From contig NZ_BBYK01000038.1 of NCBI RefSeq assembly GCF_001570365.1, positions 1 through 64,000 of the forward strand: 64,000 nucleotides of DNA, given 5' to 3'. A program made the translations under genes and the position numbers. Positions 51,339 through 59,734 of this stretch are shown piece after piece. Below the pieces are notes generated by a model. That model was not told where the DNA came from. It ran no database searches and saw only the letters and a program-made list of their open reading frames with translations. The stretch's first letter is position 1; every line of letters starts with the position of its first letter. Origin of the DNA: Microtetraspora fusca. GTDB lineage: Bacteria > Actinomycetota > Actinomycetes > Streptosporangiales > Streptosporangiaceae.

Positions 51339-51980
51339 ATGCCCGAGATCACCACTCTTGTTCTCTTCGCGGCGGCCACGCTGGCGCTGCTCATCGTGCC
51401 CGGCCCGGCCGTGGTCTACATCGTGACCCGCAGCGTCGCCCAGGGCAGGTCCGCCGGGCTGGTCTCGGTGCTCGGCGTCCACGCGGGCTCCGTGGTCCAC
51501 GTCGTCGCCGCCGCACTCGGCATCAGCGCCGTGCTCGCCGCCTCGGCCACCGCGTTCACGATCGTCAAGTACGTCGGCGCGGCCTACCTGGTCTGGCTGG
51601 GCGTGCGCAAGCTGATGAGCCGCACCCCGGACGACGGCGACCCCGAGATCGAGCGGGCCTCCCGGGCCCGGCTCTTCGCCGAGGGGTTCGTGGTCAACGT
51701 GCTCAACCCCAAGACGGCGATCTTCTTCCTGGCGTTCCTGCCGCAGTTCGCCGACCCCGCGCGCGGCCCGATCGCCCCGCAGATCGTGCTGCTCGGCGTG
51801 ATCTGGATCGTGCTCGGGATGGCCAGCGACGGCACGTACGCGCTGCTCGCCTCGGCGCTCGCCGGGCGGCTGCGGCGCTCCGCCCGGGCCCGGCGGCGGC
51901 TCGACGTGGGCAGCGGCGTCGTGTATCTGGGGCTCGGCGCGGTGGCCGCCCTGGCGGGCGAGGGCGCCAGGAAGCTCTGA
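51339..51980 (+). CDS. LysE/RhtB-family amino-acid exporter
   Basis: 213-residue inner-membrane exporter with six spans and the family signature near the N-terminus (IVPGPAVVYIVTRSVAQGRSAGL) and NVLNPKTAIFFLAFLPQF in the middle. Exports an amino acid or derivative by proton exchange. Stands alone between the toxin-antitoxin pair and the steroid cluster. Confidence 0.93.
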   Translation: MPEITTLVLFAAATLALLIVPGPAVVYIVTRSVAQGRSAGLVSVLGVHAGSVVHVVAAALGISAVLAASATAFTIVKYVGAAYLVWLGVRKLMSRTPDDGDPEIERASRARLFAEGFVVNVLNPKTAIFFLAFLPQFADPARGPIAPQIVLLGVIWIVLGMASDGTYALLASALAGRLRRSARARRRLDVGSGVVYLGLGAVAALAGEGARKL

Positions 51981-52000
51981 GCCGCGCCGAGCCCGCCGGT

Positions 52001-53596
52001 TCAGGTTGTGGTGGCGGCGGCGCGTTCCGCCGTCTCCCTGGCCCACCGGTAGTCGGCCTTGCCCGCGGGCGAGCGGACCATCTCGTCCACGAACGCGTAC
52101 GCCCGGGGCACCTTGTAGCCCGACAGCCGCTCCCGGCAGTAGGCGTCGAGGTCCTCCCGGGTCGGCGCGGTCCCCTCGTACGGCTGGACGACGGCGGCCA
52201 CCCGGGATCCCCACCGCTCGTCGGGGATGCCGGTCACCACGGCGTCGAACACCGCCGGGTGGCCCTTGAGCACCGCCTCGACCTCCTCGGGGAAGACCTT
52301 CTCCCCTCCGGTGTTGACGCACTGGGAGCCGCGGCCGAAGACGCGGATGGTGCCGTCCTCCTCCACCAGGGCGAGGTCGCCCGTCAGCAGCCAGCGGGTG
52401 CCGTTCTCGTCGGTGACGAAGGTGCGGGCCGACTTCTCCGGATCCTTGTAGTAGGCGGTGGCGATCCGCCCGGTCTTGGCCACCGTGCCCATCTCGCCGG
52501 ATCCCGGCTTCACCGGACTTAGCGCGTGGTCGAGCACGGCGATCGTCGAGTTGGCGTTGGGCTGGTACTTCATGCCGGACTCGGGCGAGGAGTCGGACAG
52601 CGCGGACGCGGTGTACCCCGACTCGGTGGAGCCGAAGTTGTCCACGATCATCACGTGCGGCAGCACCTCCTGGAGGCGGTCGCGGACCGCCCCGGTCAGG
52701 ATGGCGCCCGTGGAGCTGATCACGCCGAGTGAGGACAGGTCGTAGGAGCCCGACGCGATCTCCTCGGCGAGCGGGCGGGCCATCGCGTCGCCGGTGAGGT
52801 TGACGGTGAAGACGCCGTTGCGCTCGATCGCGCGCAGGGCGTCGGCCGCGTCGAACTTCCGGGTGTAGACGATGGTCCCGCCGAACCACCAGGCGATGTA
52901 CGTCGCCATCTGGGCCGCGCCGTGCATCAGCGGGGCCGCCGCCATCATGACCAGCGGGCCGGAGTTCCTGGCCTGCTCGATCAGCGCCTCCGGCGTCTTC
53001 ACCGGCTCGCCGTACGGGTTGCCGGCGCCGAAGGCCATGAAGAGGTCCTCGACCCGCCACATCACCCCCTTGGGCATGCCGGTCGTGCCGCCCGTGTAGA
53101 TGATGTAGAGGTCGTCGCCGGAGCGCGGCGGGAAGTCGCGGGTGGGCGGGCTCCCCTCCAGCGCCGCGCCGTACGGCACCGCGCCCGGCACGAGGGAGTC
53201 GCCGCCGACCGCGATGAGGTGGCGCAGCTCGGGGGCGCGCGGGGCGACGGCCGCGACCCGGTCGTCGAACTCCACGTCGAACAGGAGTGCCGCGATGTCG
53301 GAGTCGCGGTAGAGGTAGAGCAGTTCGGACTCGACGTACCGGTAGTTGACGTTCACCGGCACCGCGCGGATCTTCAGCGCGGCCAGCAGGCCGACGACGT
53401 ACTCCACCCCGTTGTAGAGGTGGAGCCCGACGTGCCGGCCGGGCCCGATCCCGTGCGCGGCCAGATGGTGGGCCAGCCGGTTGGCCCGCTGGTCCAGCTC
53501 GGCGTAGGTGACGCGCTCGTCACCGCAGACGACCGCCGTGCGGTCCCCCACCGCATCGGCGAGCCCCTCGAACAGGTCGGCGTGGTTGAACTCCAT
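52001..53596 (-). CDS. fadD19: FadD19-like steroid acyl-CoA ligase
   Basis: 531-residue adenylate-forming enzyme: P-loop YTGGTTGMPKGV, FGSTESGYT (A5), TGDLALVEEDG (A7), hinge FGRG, and catalytic Lys in SPAGKADYRWA. The segments VNVNYRYVESELLYL, GDAMARPL and the SPAGK..YRWA end resemble mycobacterial FadD19, which activates the C26/C24 carboxylate of the cholesterol side chain. Neighbours Ltp3-, Ltp4- and DUF35-like genes support this. ATG with gggaagg upstream. It is separated from the thiolase operon by 174 bases containing a structured element. Confidence 0.87.
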   Translation of the reverse strand: MEFNHADLFEGLADAVGDRTAVVCGDERVTYAELDQRANRLAHHLAAHGIGPGRHVGLHLYNGVEYVVGLLAALKIRAVPVNVNYRYVESELLYLYRDSDIAALLFDVEFDDRVAAVAPRAPELRHLIAVGGDSLVPGAVPYGAALEGSPPTRDFPPRSGDDLYIIYTGGTTGMPKGVMWRVEDLFMAFGAGNPYGEPVKTPEALIEQARNSGPLVMMAAAPLMHGAAQMATYIAWWFGGTIVYTRKFDAADALRAIERNGVFTVNLTGDAMARPLAEEIASGSYDLSSLGVISSTGAILTGAVRDRLQEVLPHVMIVDNFGSTESGYTASALSDSSPESGMKYQPNANSTIAVLDHALSPVKPGSGEMGTVAKTGRIATAYYKDPEKSARTFVTDENGTRWLLTGDLALVEEDGTIRVFGRGSQCVNTGGEKVFPEEVEAVLKGHPAVFDAVVTGIPDERWGSRVAAVVQPYEGTAPTREDLDAYCRERLSGYKVPRAYAFVDEMVRSPAGKADYRWARETAERAAATTT

Positions 53597-53659
53597 CGCG
53601 GGGACCTTCCCTGCCGTTTAGGGAGTATCTGACAAATGCTGCCCGTCGCGAGCGCGGAT

Positions 53660-53734
53660 CCAGACGGATGCATCGCAAGGCGGAGAAGGAGGCCGTAGCG
53701 GACGACTCCGACAACGAGGCGAGGCGCCGTCTGG
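53660..53734. repeat. structured intergenic element with terminal inverted repeat
   Basis: 8-bp arms ccagacgg / ccgtctgg enclose 59 bases that include the palindrome gatgcatc (53667-53674); flanking sequences (gctgc... / ...gcagc) extend the pairing loosely to ~53638-53750. No frame is credible across it. Could be a small non-coding RNA, attenuator or miniature mobile repeat. Confidence 0.5.
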
Positions 53735-53770
53735 GCCGCGCGCAGCAGGGCTTGATTTGGCGGACACGAC

Positions 53771-54919
53771 CTAAGGTTTCCGGTTGCTGACGATCCACAT
53801 GGCGAAGAACTGGGCGCCTCCGCCGTACGCGTGGCCGAGGGCGGTGGCCGCGCCCTCTACCTGGTGCTCTCCGGCCATGCCGCGTACCTGCAGCGCGGCC
53901 TCGGCGAACCGGATCAGCCCGGACGCGCCGATGGGGTTGGAGCTCAGCACTCCGCCGGAGGCGTTCCACGGGATGTCGCCGTCGAGCGCGGTGCATCCGG
54001 CCTCGGTGAGCTTCCATCCCTCGTTCTCGGGGGCGAAGCCGAGGTTCTCCAGCCACATCGGCTCGTACCAGGAGAACGGGACGTAGACCTCGGCGACGTC
54101 GATGTCCCTGCGCGGGTCGGTGACACCGGCCTGGCGGTAGACGTCGGCGGCGCAGTCCTTGCCCGCCTGCGGGCTGACAGTTTCCCGTCCGGCGCGCGTG
54201 AGCGGCTCGGACCGCATGGCCGCGCCGTGGATCCAGGCGGGCGTCCCGGTGACCGCCTTCTCCGACGCCAGCACGATCGCGCACGCGCCGTCGGAGGAGG
54301 GGCAGGTCTCCAGGTACCGGATCGGCTCCCAGAGCATCGGGGTGGACTCCACCATGGCGCGGTCGATGCCGGGGATGCGCAGGTGCGCGTACGGGTTCTT
54401 CAGCGCGTTGCGCCGGTCCTTGACGGCGACGAGGGCGCCGATGTGGTCGGGCGCGCCCGACCTGCGCATGTACTCGCGGATGTGCGGGGCGAAGTAGCCG
54501 CCCGCGCCCACGACCAGCGAGGCGCCGAACGGCAGGTGCGTGGACAGCGCCCAGGTGGCGTTGGACTCCGACTGCTTCTCGAACGCCACCACGAGCACGC
54601 GGTCGTGGACGCCGCCCTGGATCAGGGACGCGCCGACCAGCGCGGTGGAGCCGCCGACCGAGCCCGCCGTGTGGACCCGCATCATCGGCTTGCCCGCGGC
54701 GCCGAGCGCGTCGGCGAGGTACGCCTCGGGCATCATGACGCCCTCGAACAGGTCCGGGGCCTTGCCGACGACGACCGCGTCGATGTCCGCGAAGGTCAGC
54801 CCGGCGTCGTCGAGCGCGCGTATGGCGGCCTCGCGGACCAGCCCCGCGATGGAGACGTCCGTGCGCTTGGTCGTGTAGCGCGTCTGTCCCACGCCGATGA
54901 CGGCGCAGCGTTCACCCAC
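53771..54919 (-). CDS. Ltp3-like thiolase/lipid-transfer protein
   Basis: 382-residue SCP2-type thiolase-fold protein (CAVIGVGQTRYTTKRTDVSIAGLV start; NASGGVLSSNPIGASGLIRFAEA; GHAYGGGAQFFAMWIV end with the catalytic-type His). Homologous in design to Rv3523/Ltp3 of the mycobacterial cholesterol regulon; Ltp proteins partner DUF35 proteins in retro-aldol or thiolytic cleavage of steroid side chains. Overlaps the Ltp4-like gene by 8 bases; order DUF35-Ltp4-Ltp3 is the same as Rv3521-Rv3522-Rv3523. Confidence 0.88.
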   Translation of the reverse strand: MGERCAVIGVGQTRYTTKRTDVSIAGLVREAAIRALDDAGLTFADIDAVVVGKAPDLFEGVMMPEAYLADALGAAGKPMMRVHTAGSVGGSTALVGASLIQGGVHDRVLVVAFEKQSESNATWALSTHLPFGASLVVGAGGYFAPHIREYMRRSGAPDHIGALVAVKDRRNALKNPYAHLRIPGIDRAMVESTPMLWEPIRYLETCPSSDGACAIVLASEKAVTGTPAWIHGAAMRSEPLTRAGRETVSPQAGKDCAADVYRQAGVTDPRRDIDVAEVYVPFSWYEPMWLENLGFAPENEGWKLTEAGCTALDGDIPWNASGGVLSSNPIGASGLIRFAEAALQVRGMAGEHQVEGAATALGHAYGGGAQFFAMWIVSNRKP

Positions 54920-55967
54920 GACGGGCTCCTTCCTGGGACGAGGGCGCCGACTCCAGCACCGCGACGAGGTTCTGCTGGAGGCAGGGACCCGAGGTCGCGT
55001 GCGCGACGGCCCGGCGGGCCCCGCCGTCGAGGATCCGCCGCGCGGCCTCGCCGAGGCGGATCAGCCCGGTCGCCATGACGGGGTTGGCGGCGAGCGGCCC
55101 GCCCGAGGGGTTGATCACGGTGTCCTCGGGCAGTTCGAGCGCCGCGCGCAGGATGGGCTCCTCGTGGCTGAACTGCACGTGCAGCTCGGCCACGTCCACC
55201 GGCCCCTTGCCGACGCCCGCCGCGCGGGCCGCGTCCGCCGCCGACGGCGACCTGGACAGGTCGCGCATCCCGAGGTAGTGCGGCTCGATCCGGTGCGCGA
55301 TGCCGCCGATGTACGCCGGGTTCTCGGCCAGCTCCCTGGCCAGGTCGCCGGCGGCCAGCACGATCGCCGCGGCACCGTCGGTGATCGGCGCGATGTCGTA
55401 CGGCCGGAGCGGCTCGACCTCGTACTCCGCCCCGGAGGGGTCGGGCAGGTCGAGAGCGTGGGGGTTGGCCCGGCCGTCGGCGCGGCTGCGCCGTACGATC
55501 TCGTCCAGTTCGGTCCGGTCACGGCCGAGCGCGGCGGCCTGCAGGGCGGCGTAGGAGACCTGGTCGAGGCCGAGCGGCGCGAGATAGTACGGGTCGAGCT
55601 GGAGCGTCATGATCTCCCGCAGCTCGCCGGTCGACGACTTGCCGAAGCCGTAGACGAGGGCGGAGTCGATGTCGCCGTGCTGGAGCCGGACCCACGCCTC
55701 GTACAGCGCGAAGGCGGCGTCCATCTCGACGTGGCTCTCGCTGATCGGCGGCCAGGCGCCGAGCGCGTCGAGGGCGGAGACGAACGAGAACGGCGCGCCG
55801 GCGAGGTAGTCGCACGAGCCCGAGCAGGTGAAGCCGAACCGCGACAGCCCGGTCGCCCGGCGGACCTCCTCGATGACCGGGTGCAGCATCTCGGCCTCGG
55901 TCAGTCCGGTGTCGTGGCCGGTGTGCGTGGTCTGGGCGAACGCCACGATGGCGACGTCGCGCATCAC
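54912..55967 (-). CDS. Ltp4-like thiolase/lipid-transfer protein
   Basis: 351-residue thiolase-fold protein, shorter than Ltp3. FTCSGSCDYLAG has a Cys at the nucleophile region, SESHVEMDAAFALYEAW follows, and NPSGGPLAANPVMATGLIRLGEA is the thiolase C-terminal motif; the end has SGPCLQQN. Resembles Rv3522/Ltp4. GTG start overlaps the DUF35 stop by 4 bases. Probably forms a complex with Ltp3-like and DUF35 proteins. Confidence 0.87.
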   Translation of the reverse strand: MMRDVAIVAFAQTTHTGHDTGLTEAEMLHPVIEEVRRATGLSRFGFTCSGSCDYLAGAPFSFVSALDALGAWPPISESHVEMDAAFALYEAWVRLQHGDIDSALVYGFGKSSTGELREIMTLQLDPYYLAPLGLDQVSYAALQAAALGRDRTELDEIVRRSRADGRANPHALDLPDPSGAEYEVEPLRPYDIAPITDGAAAIVLAAGDLARELAENPAYIGGIAHRIEPHYLGMRDLSRSPSAADAARAAGVGKGPVDVAELHVQFSHEEPILRAALELPEDTVINPSGGPLAANPVMATGLIRLGEAARRILDGGARRAVAHATSGPCLQQNLVAVLESAPSSQEGARRG

Positions 55968-56932
55968 GCCTCACCTCCCGGGGCGTCGGCGGAGAGATCG
56001 ACGTCGGGCTCGCCGGTGGGGGCGAACCACCTGATGTTGGCCATGGGCATCGTGCGTTCCTCCGGAGGCACCCAGACGGCGCGCACCCGCATCCCCTGCC
56101 GCACCTCGTGCGCGGGGACGCCGCCGACCAGGGCGATCATCGGGATGTCGGTGCCGTCGAGCAGGATGTACGCGGAGACGAACGGCACCTCGGGGGCGCG
56201 CGGGTCGGGCAGGTTGTTGATGGCGAACGTCGTGACGGTGCCGGTGTCGGCGACCTCCCGCTCCTCCTCGATCAGGGCCCCGCAGGACGGGCAGGAGGTG
56301 CGGTAGGGGACGTACACCTGGTCGCACGCGGCGCACCGGCCGCCGAGGAGGACGCCGTCCTTGATCTTGGTGAAGAAGCGGGTGAGCGCCGCGCCGGGGC
56401 GCACCCGGTACTCCGCCCGCACCGGCGCGCTGATCATGGTGACCTCGGGGACGAAGCACTCGATGTCGGTGATGTCCCCGGAGGGCCGCTCCCGCCATCG
56501 TGGCCGGACCCGCAGCCCGGGCCGCATCGCCTTGGCGGCGCCCGCGTCCACCGCGTGGACGAGCGAGGTGTCCGCGCCGTCCATCCTGATCGTGGCCCAG
56601 GCGAACGGCCGGTCGAGGGGGTGGCCCGCGCGCGGCGCGCTCACCCACGCCCACGCCTGGACGGTGCCGGCCGGGCCGACCTCGACGTACTCGCCGGTCA
56701 CGGCCTCGCCGGTGTCCGGGTCGTACTCCAGGGGAGGCACCAGCACCCGGGCGCCCGCCGTGCGGACGCCCACGATGCGCCGGTCGCGCAGCTCCGTGAG
56801 GAAGCGGCCGATGACGGGGCCGGTGCTGCGGGTGTAGCCGCCGGGGAACTCCAGGACGTGCCGGGCCTCCAGCGGGTCGGACACGGCGGGCGGAGTGTCG
56901 GCGGGTAAAGCGGACGGCGGGTCAGATGGCAC
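55964..56932 (-). CDS. double-OB DUF35 protein with zinc ribbon (Rv3521-like)
   Basis: 322 residues with two OB-fold regions. Residues ~1-165 are a first OB-like module; around 205-225 a zinc ribbon (CAACDQVYVPYRTSCPSC) precedes the second OB fold (VTTFAINN, VPFVSAYILLDG). DUF35 proteins are partners of SCP2-type thiolases/aldolases in steroid side-chain cleavage and deliver or hold the acyl-CoA. Fits Rv3521. GTG start overlaps the ligase stop by 11 bases. Confidence 0.88.
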   Translation of the reverse strand: MPSDPPSALPADTPPAVSDPLEARHVLEFPGGYTRSTGPVIGRFLTELRDRRIVGVRTAGARVLVPPLEYDPDTGEAVTGEYVEVGPAGTVQAWAWVSAPRAGHPLDRPFAWATIRMDGADTSLVHAVDAGAAKAMRPGLRVRPRWRERPSGDITDIECFVPEVTMISAPVRAEYRVRPGAALTRFFTKIKDGVLLGGRCAACDQVYVPYRTSCPSCGALIEEEREVADTGTVTTFAINNLPDPRAPEVPFVSAYILLDGTDIPMIALVGGVPAHEVRQGMRVRAVWVPPEERTMPMANIRWFAPTGEPDVDLSADAPGGEA

Positions 56933-58511
56933 GGTCCCTGCCCTCCCAGTAGGGGTCGCGGAGCTTGCGCTTGAGCAGCTTGCCGTTCGGCTCGCGCGGC
57001 ATTTCCTCGATGAAGTCGATGCTCCTGGGCCACTTCATCTTGGACAGGCGGCCCTTGAGCGAGTCGAGGATCTCGGCGGCCAGCTCGGGCCCCGGGGTGG
57101 AGCCGGGCGCGGGCTCGACGACGGCCTTGATCTGCTCGCCCCACTCGTCGTCCGGGATGCCGAAGACGGCGGCGTCGGCGACCTTGGGGTGGACCAGCAG
57201 CTCGTTCTCGATCTCGGCGGGGTAGATGTTCGCCCCGCCCGAGATGATCATGTCCGCCTTGCGGTCGCAGAGGAACAGGAAGCCGTCCTCGTCGAGGTAG
57301 CCGATGTCCCCGACGGTGAAGTAGTCAGTGTCTCCCCCGACCCCCCTTCGGGCACCCACCCCCACCGGCAACCGGGCCGCCTCGGTCTTGGCCGGGTCGC
57401 CCTTGTACTCGAAGACGGCGCCGGCCATCTTCATGTAGACGGTGCCCGGGGTGCCGGCGGGCACCTCACGCAGGTCGTCGTCCACGATGAGGATCTCGCT
57501 GATCGGCCAGGCGTTGCCCACGGTGCCCGGGTGCTTCTTCCAGTCCCCGGGGGTCGCGATCGTGCCGCCGCCCTCGGTGGCCGCGTAGTACTCGTAGATC
57601 ACGTCGCCCCACCACTCCAGCATCTGGAGCTTGACCGGTACCGGGCAGGGCGCGGCCGCGTGGATCATCCACCGCAGCGAGGACAGGTCGTACGCGCGGC
57701 GGGTCTCCTCGGGCAGCGACAGCAGCCGCTTGAAGTGCGTCGGGACCATGTGGGAGTTGGTGACCCGGTACTTCTCGCACAGGCGCAGGGTCTCCTCGGC
57801 GTCCCACTTGTCCATGTAGACGAGGGTGTGCCCCATGTGCAGGGCGGTGCCGCCGAACTGCGTGACCGCGGTGTGGTAGCTCGGCGAGGTGACCAGGTGG
57901 ACGTTGGGCCGTCCGCTCGTGATGCCGAAGAACCCGAGCAGGAACGACAGGAACTCGGCCGCGTCGTCCGGGTCCAGGCCGCTGAGCGGACGCCGCACGC
58001 CCTTGGGGCGGCCGGTCGTGCCCGAGGTGTAGTGCATGGTCGCGCCGGCGGTGCGGTTCTCGGGGAGGGTGTCCGGGCGGCCGTCGGTCAGTTCGGCGAA
58101 CGGGCGGAACCCCTCGACCCGGCCGAACGCGAAGCACCGCTCCGGCGCGATGCCGGACTCCTCGGCGCCCTTCGCCCCTTCGGCCGCGTACCGCTCGTGG
58201 ACGAAGAAGGCCTTGGCCTCGCTGTCCGCGACGATGTAGCCGATCTCGGGTCCGGTCAGGTGCCAGTTGACGGGGGTGTAGTACCACCCGGCCTGCAACG
58301 CGGCGAGATAGAGGGTCAGGCCGTCCACGCCGTTGGGCACCAGTCCGCAGATGCCGTCCCCCGGCTGGAGGCCGAGCTCACGGAGGCCGTGGACCAGACG
58401 GTTCGCCCGGGCGAGCAGGTCTCCCGCCCGGTGTTCCGTGCCGTCCGGATCCACCGCGGCGATCCAGTCCGGATCGGCCTGCGCGATCCTCCAGAAACCA
58501 AGCGAGCCCAT
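56922..58511 (-). CDS. acyl-CoA synthetase, steroid cluster
   Basis: 529-residue AMP-forming ligase: HYTSGTTGRPKGV, YYAATEGGG, VGDIGYLDEDGFLFLCDR and catalytic Lys in PNGKLLKRKLR. Of the FadD type with no signal for a particular acid; context suggests a steroid or long-chain acid. The ATG at 58511 is chosen since agggag lies 7 bases upstream; the ATG at 58517 would be only one base from it. Residues ~385-402 (LPVGVGARRGVGGDT region) look like an inserted stretch with atypical codons. First gene of a four-gene coupled operon divergent from the EchA19-like gene. Confidence 0.87.
   Translation of the reverse strand: MGSLGFWRIAQADPDWIAAVDPDGTEHRAGDLLARANRLVHGLRELGLQPGDGICGLVPNGVDGLTLYLAALQAGWYYTPVNWHLTGPEIGYIVADSEAKAFFVHERYAAEGAKGAEESGIAPERCFAFGRVEGFRPFAELTDGRPDTLPENRTAGATMHYTSGTTGRPKGVRRPLSGLDPDDAAEFLSFLLGFFGITSGRPNVHLVTSPSYHTAVTQFGGTALHMGHTLVYMDKWDAEETLRLCEKYRVTNSHMVPTHFKRLLSLPEETRRAYDLSSLRWMIHAAAPCPVPVKLQMLEWWGDVIYEYYAATEGGGTIATPGDWKKHPGTVGNAWPISEILIVDDDLREVPAGTPGTVYMKMAGAVFEYKGDPAKTEAARLPVGVGARRGVGGDTDYFTVGDIGYLDEDGFLFLCDRKADMIISGGANIYPAEIENELLVHPKVADAAVFGIPDDEWGEQIKAVVEPAPGSTPGPELAAEILDSLKGRLSKMKWPRSIDFIEEMPREPNGKLLKRKLRDPYWEGRDRAI
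57331..57368. repeat. G/C-run palindromic insertion within ligase gene
   Basis: A C-run/G-run segment centred on cccttcggg interrupts the usual spacing between the PAKT segment and YFTVGD, using codons (CGA, AGG, GGA, ACT) rare in the neighbouring sequence. In frame, so the enzyme is not disrupted. Resembles short palindromic repeats seen in actinomycete genomes. Confidence 0.4.
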
Positions 58512-58650
58512 GTCCATGCTCCCTGTCCGGTGCGTTTCGGCGCGCCCCATCCGTGAGCCGAGGACTCCGTCGCGGCGCGGTCTCTCCCCCTGTTTCTGCC
58601 CCCAGAACACGCCAGGCTGTGTCGGCCCCTGGCCCGACCGGCGATGCCAA

Positions 58651-58668
58651 ACGAGAATCGGTTCTAGT
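58651..58668. promoter_or_regulatory. KstR-like operator
   Basis: ACTAGAACCGATTCTCGT on the minus strand is close to the mycobacterial KstR site (ACTAGAAC ... GTTCTA) as I remember it. It sits in the divergent promoter region between the ligase operon and the EchA19-like gene. Confidence 0.5.
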
Positions 58669-58703
58669 ACGTTGCGGGCAGACTAACCCGGGCATGCTCG
58701 CCG

Positions 58704-58717
58704 ATCAAGCGCTCGTT
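58704..58717. promoter_or_regulatory. KstR2-like operator, left
   Basis: ATCAAGCGCTCGTT matches the KstR2 pattern AnCAAGnnCTTGnT with one mismatch; it abuts a minus-strand TTGACA (58724-58719). Confidence 0.5.
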
Positions 58718-58774
58718 TTGTCAATCTGGCGGCGGCGGGCGGGGCCGATCTAGGATCAGGTTCTCTCTTGCGTG

Positions 58775-58788
58775 ACCAAGCGCTTGAC
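58775..58788. promoter_or_regulatory. KstR2-like operator, right
   Basis: ACCAAGCGCTTGAC matches AnCAAGnnCTTGnT with one mismatch, 16 bases upstream of the EchA19-like start codon, with a perfect CAAGCGCTTG core. Confidence 0.6.
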
Positions 58789-58803
58789 TAAGCGGAGGTG
58801 TCC

Positions 58804-59619
58804 GTGGATCTCCTGCCGATCAGCACGCCGCACTGCCGGGTCGAGAGGGACGGCCCCGTCGTGATCGTCACAATGGACCGCCCCGAGGCCAAGAACGCGC
58901 TCTCGACCGACATGCTGGTCGGCCTGGCCGACGCGTGGGCCTACATCTCGGCCGAGCCGGAAGTCCGGGTGGGCATCCTGACCGGCGCGAACGGCACGTT
59001 CTGCGCCGGAGCCGACCTCAAGGCCATGGGGTCGCCCTCGGGCGACGAGCGGACCCGCCGGCGGGCCGCCGAGATCGGGGACTACCACTGGAAGGGCCTG
59101 CTCCGCGACACCGCGTCCCTGCCCACCAAGCCGATCATCTCCGCGGTCGAGGGGTACGCCGTGGCCGGCGGCACCGAGCTGCTGGTCGGCACCGACCTGC
59201 GGATCGTCGCCGACAGCGCCACCCTCGGCCTGTTCGAGGCCCGGCGGGCGCTCTTCCCGATGGGCGGCTGCGCCATCCGGCTCCCGCGCCAGATCCCGTA
59301 CGCGTTCGCGATGGACATCCTGCTCACCGGCCGGGCGATCACCGCGTCCGAGGCGCTGGCGATGGGCCTGGTCAACCGGGTCGTCCCGGACGGCACGGCC
59401 CTGGAGCACGCCCGCGAGCTGGCCGCGGAGGTGGCCGCGTGCGGGCCGCTCGCCGTCCAGGCCATCCTGCGGACGTACCGCGAGACGCTCGGGATGGGCG
59501 AGGCCGAGGCGCTGGAGGTCTCCGACGCCATCGGATGGCCGGTCATCGGCTCGCAGGACGCCAAGGAGGGCGCGCTCGCCTTCCGGGAGAAGCGCCCGCC
59601 GGTTTACCGCGGAGCGTGA
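58804..59619 (+). CDS. EchA19-like enoyl-CoA hydratase/isomerase
   Basis: 271-residue crotonase: TMDRPEAKNALS, oxyanion-hole segments NGTFCAGADL and AVAGGTELLVGTDLRI (Glu in the active site), RRALFPMGG. Hydrates the 2-enoyl-CoA formed in beta-oxidation of a steroid side chain; EchA19 is the mycobacterial counterpart beside fadD19. GTG at 58804 chosen, five bases after ggagg; the GTG at 58798 lies inside the ribosome site. Controlled with the divergent operon. Confidence 0.9.
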   Translation: MDLLPISTPHCRVERDGPVVIVTMDRPEAKNALSTDMLVGLADAWAYISAEPEVRVGILTGANGTFCAGADLKAMGSPSGDERTRRRAAEIGDYHWKGLLRDTASLPTKPIISAVEGYAVAGGTELLVGTDLRIVADSATLGLFEARRALFPMGGCAIRLPRQIPYAFAMDILLTGRAITASEALAMGLVNRVVPDGTALEHARELAAEVAACGPLAVQAILRTYRETLGMGEAEALEVSDAIGWPVIGSQDAKEGALAFREKRPPVYRGA

Positions 59620-59692
59620 CAGGGGCGTCGCGACCGTTGTGAATTGGGACTGTTCGCGACACCGGGGGCACGTTACGATCCCTCCCGCCATT

Positions 59693-59710
59693 ACCAAGCA
59701 GTAGCTTGGT
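59693..59710. promoter_or_regulatory. inverted repeat upstream of SGNH hydrolase
   Basis: ACCAAGC-AGTA-GCTTGGT, perfect 7-bp arms, 24 bases before the hydrolase start: a TetR-type operator or a leader hairpin. Confidence 0.45.
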
Positions 59711-59734
59711 TCACCCCCCGAGGAGGACGTCACG

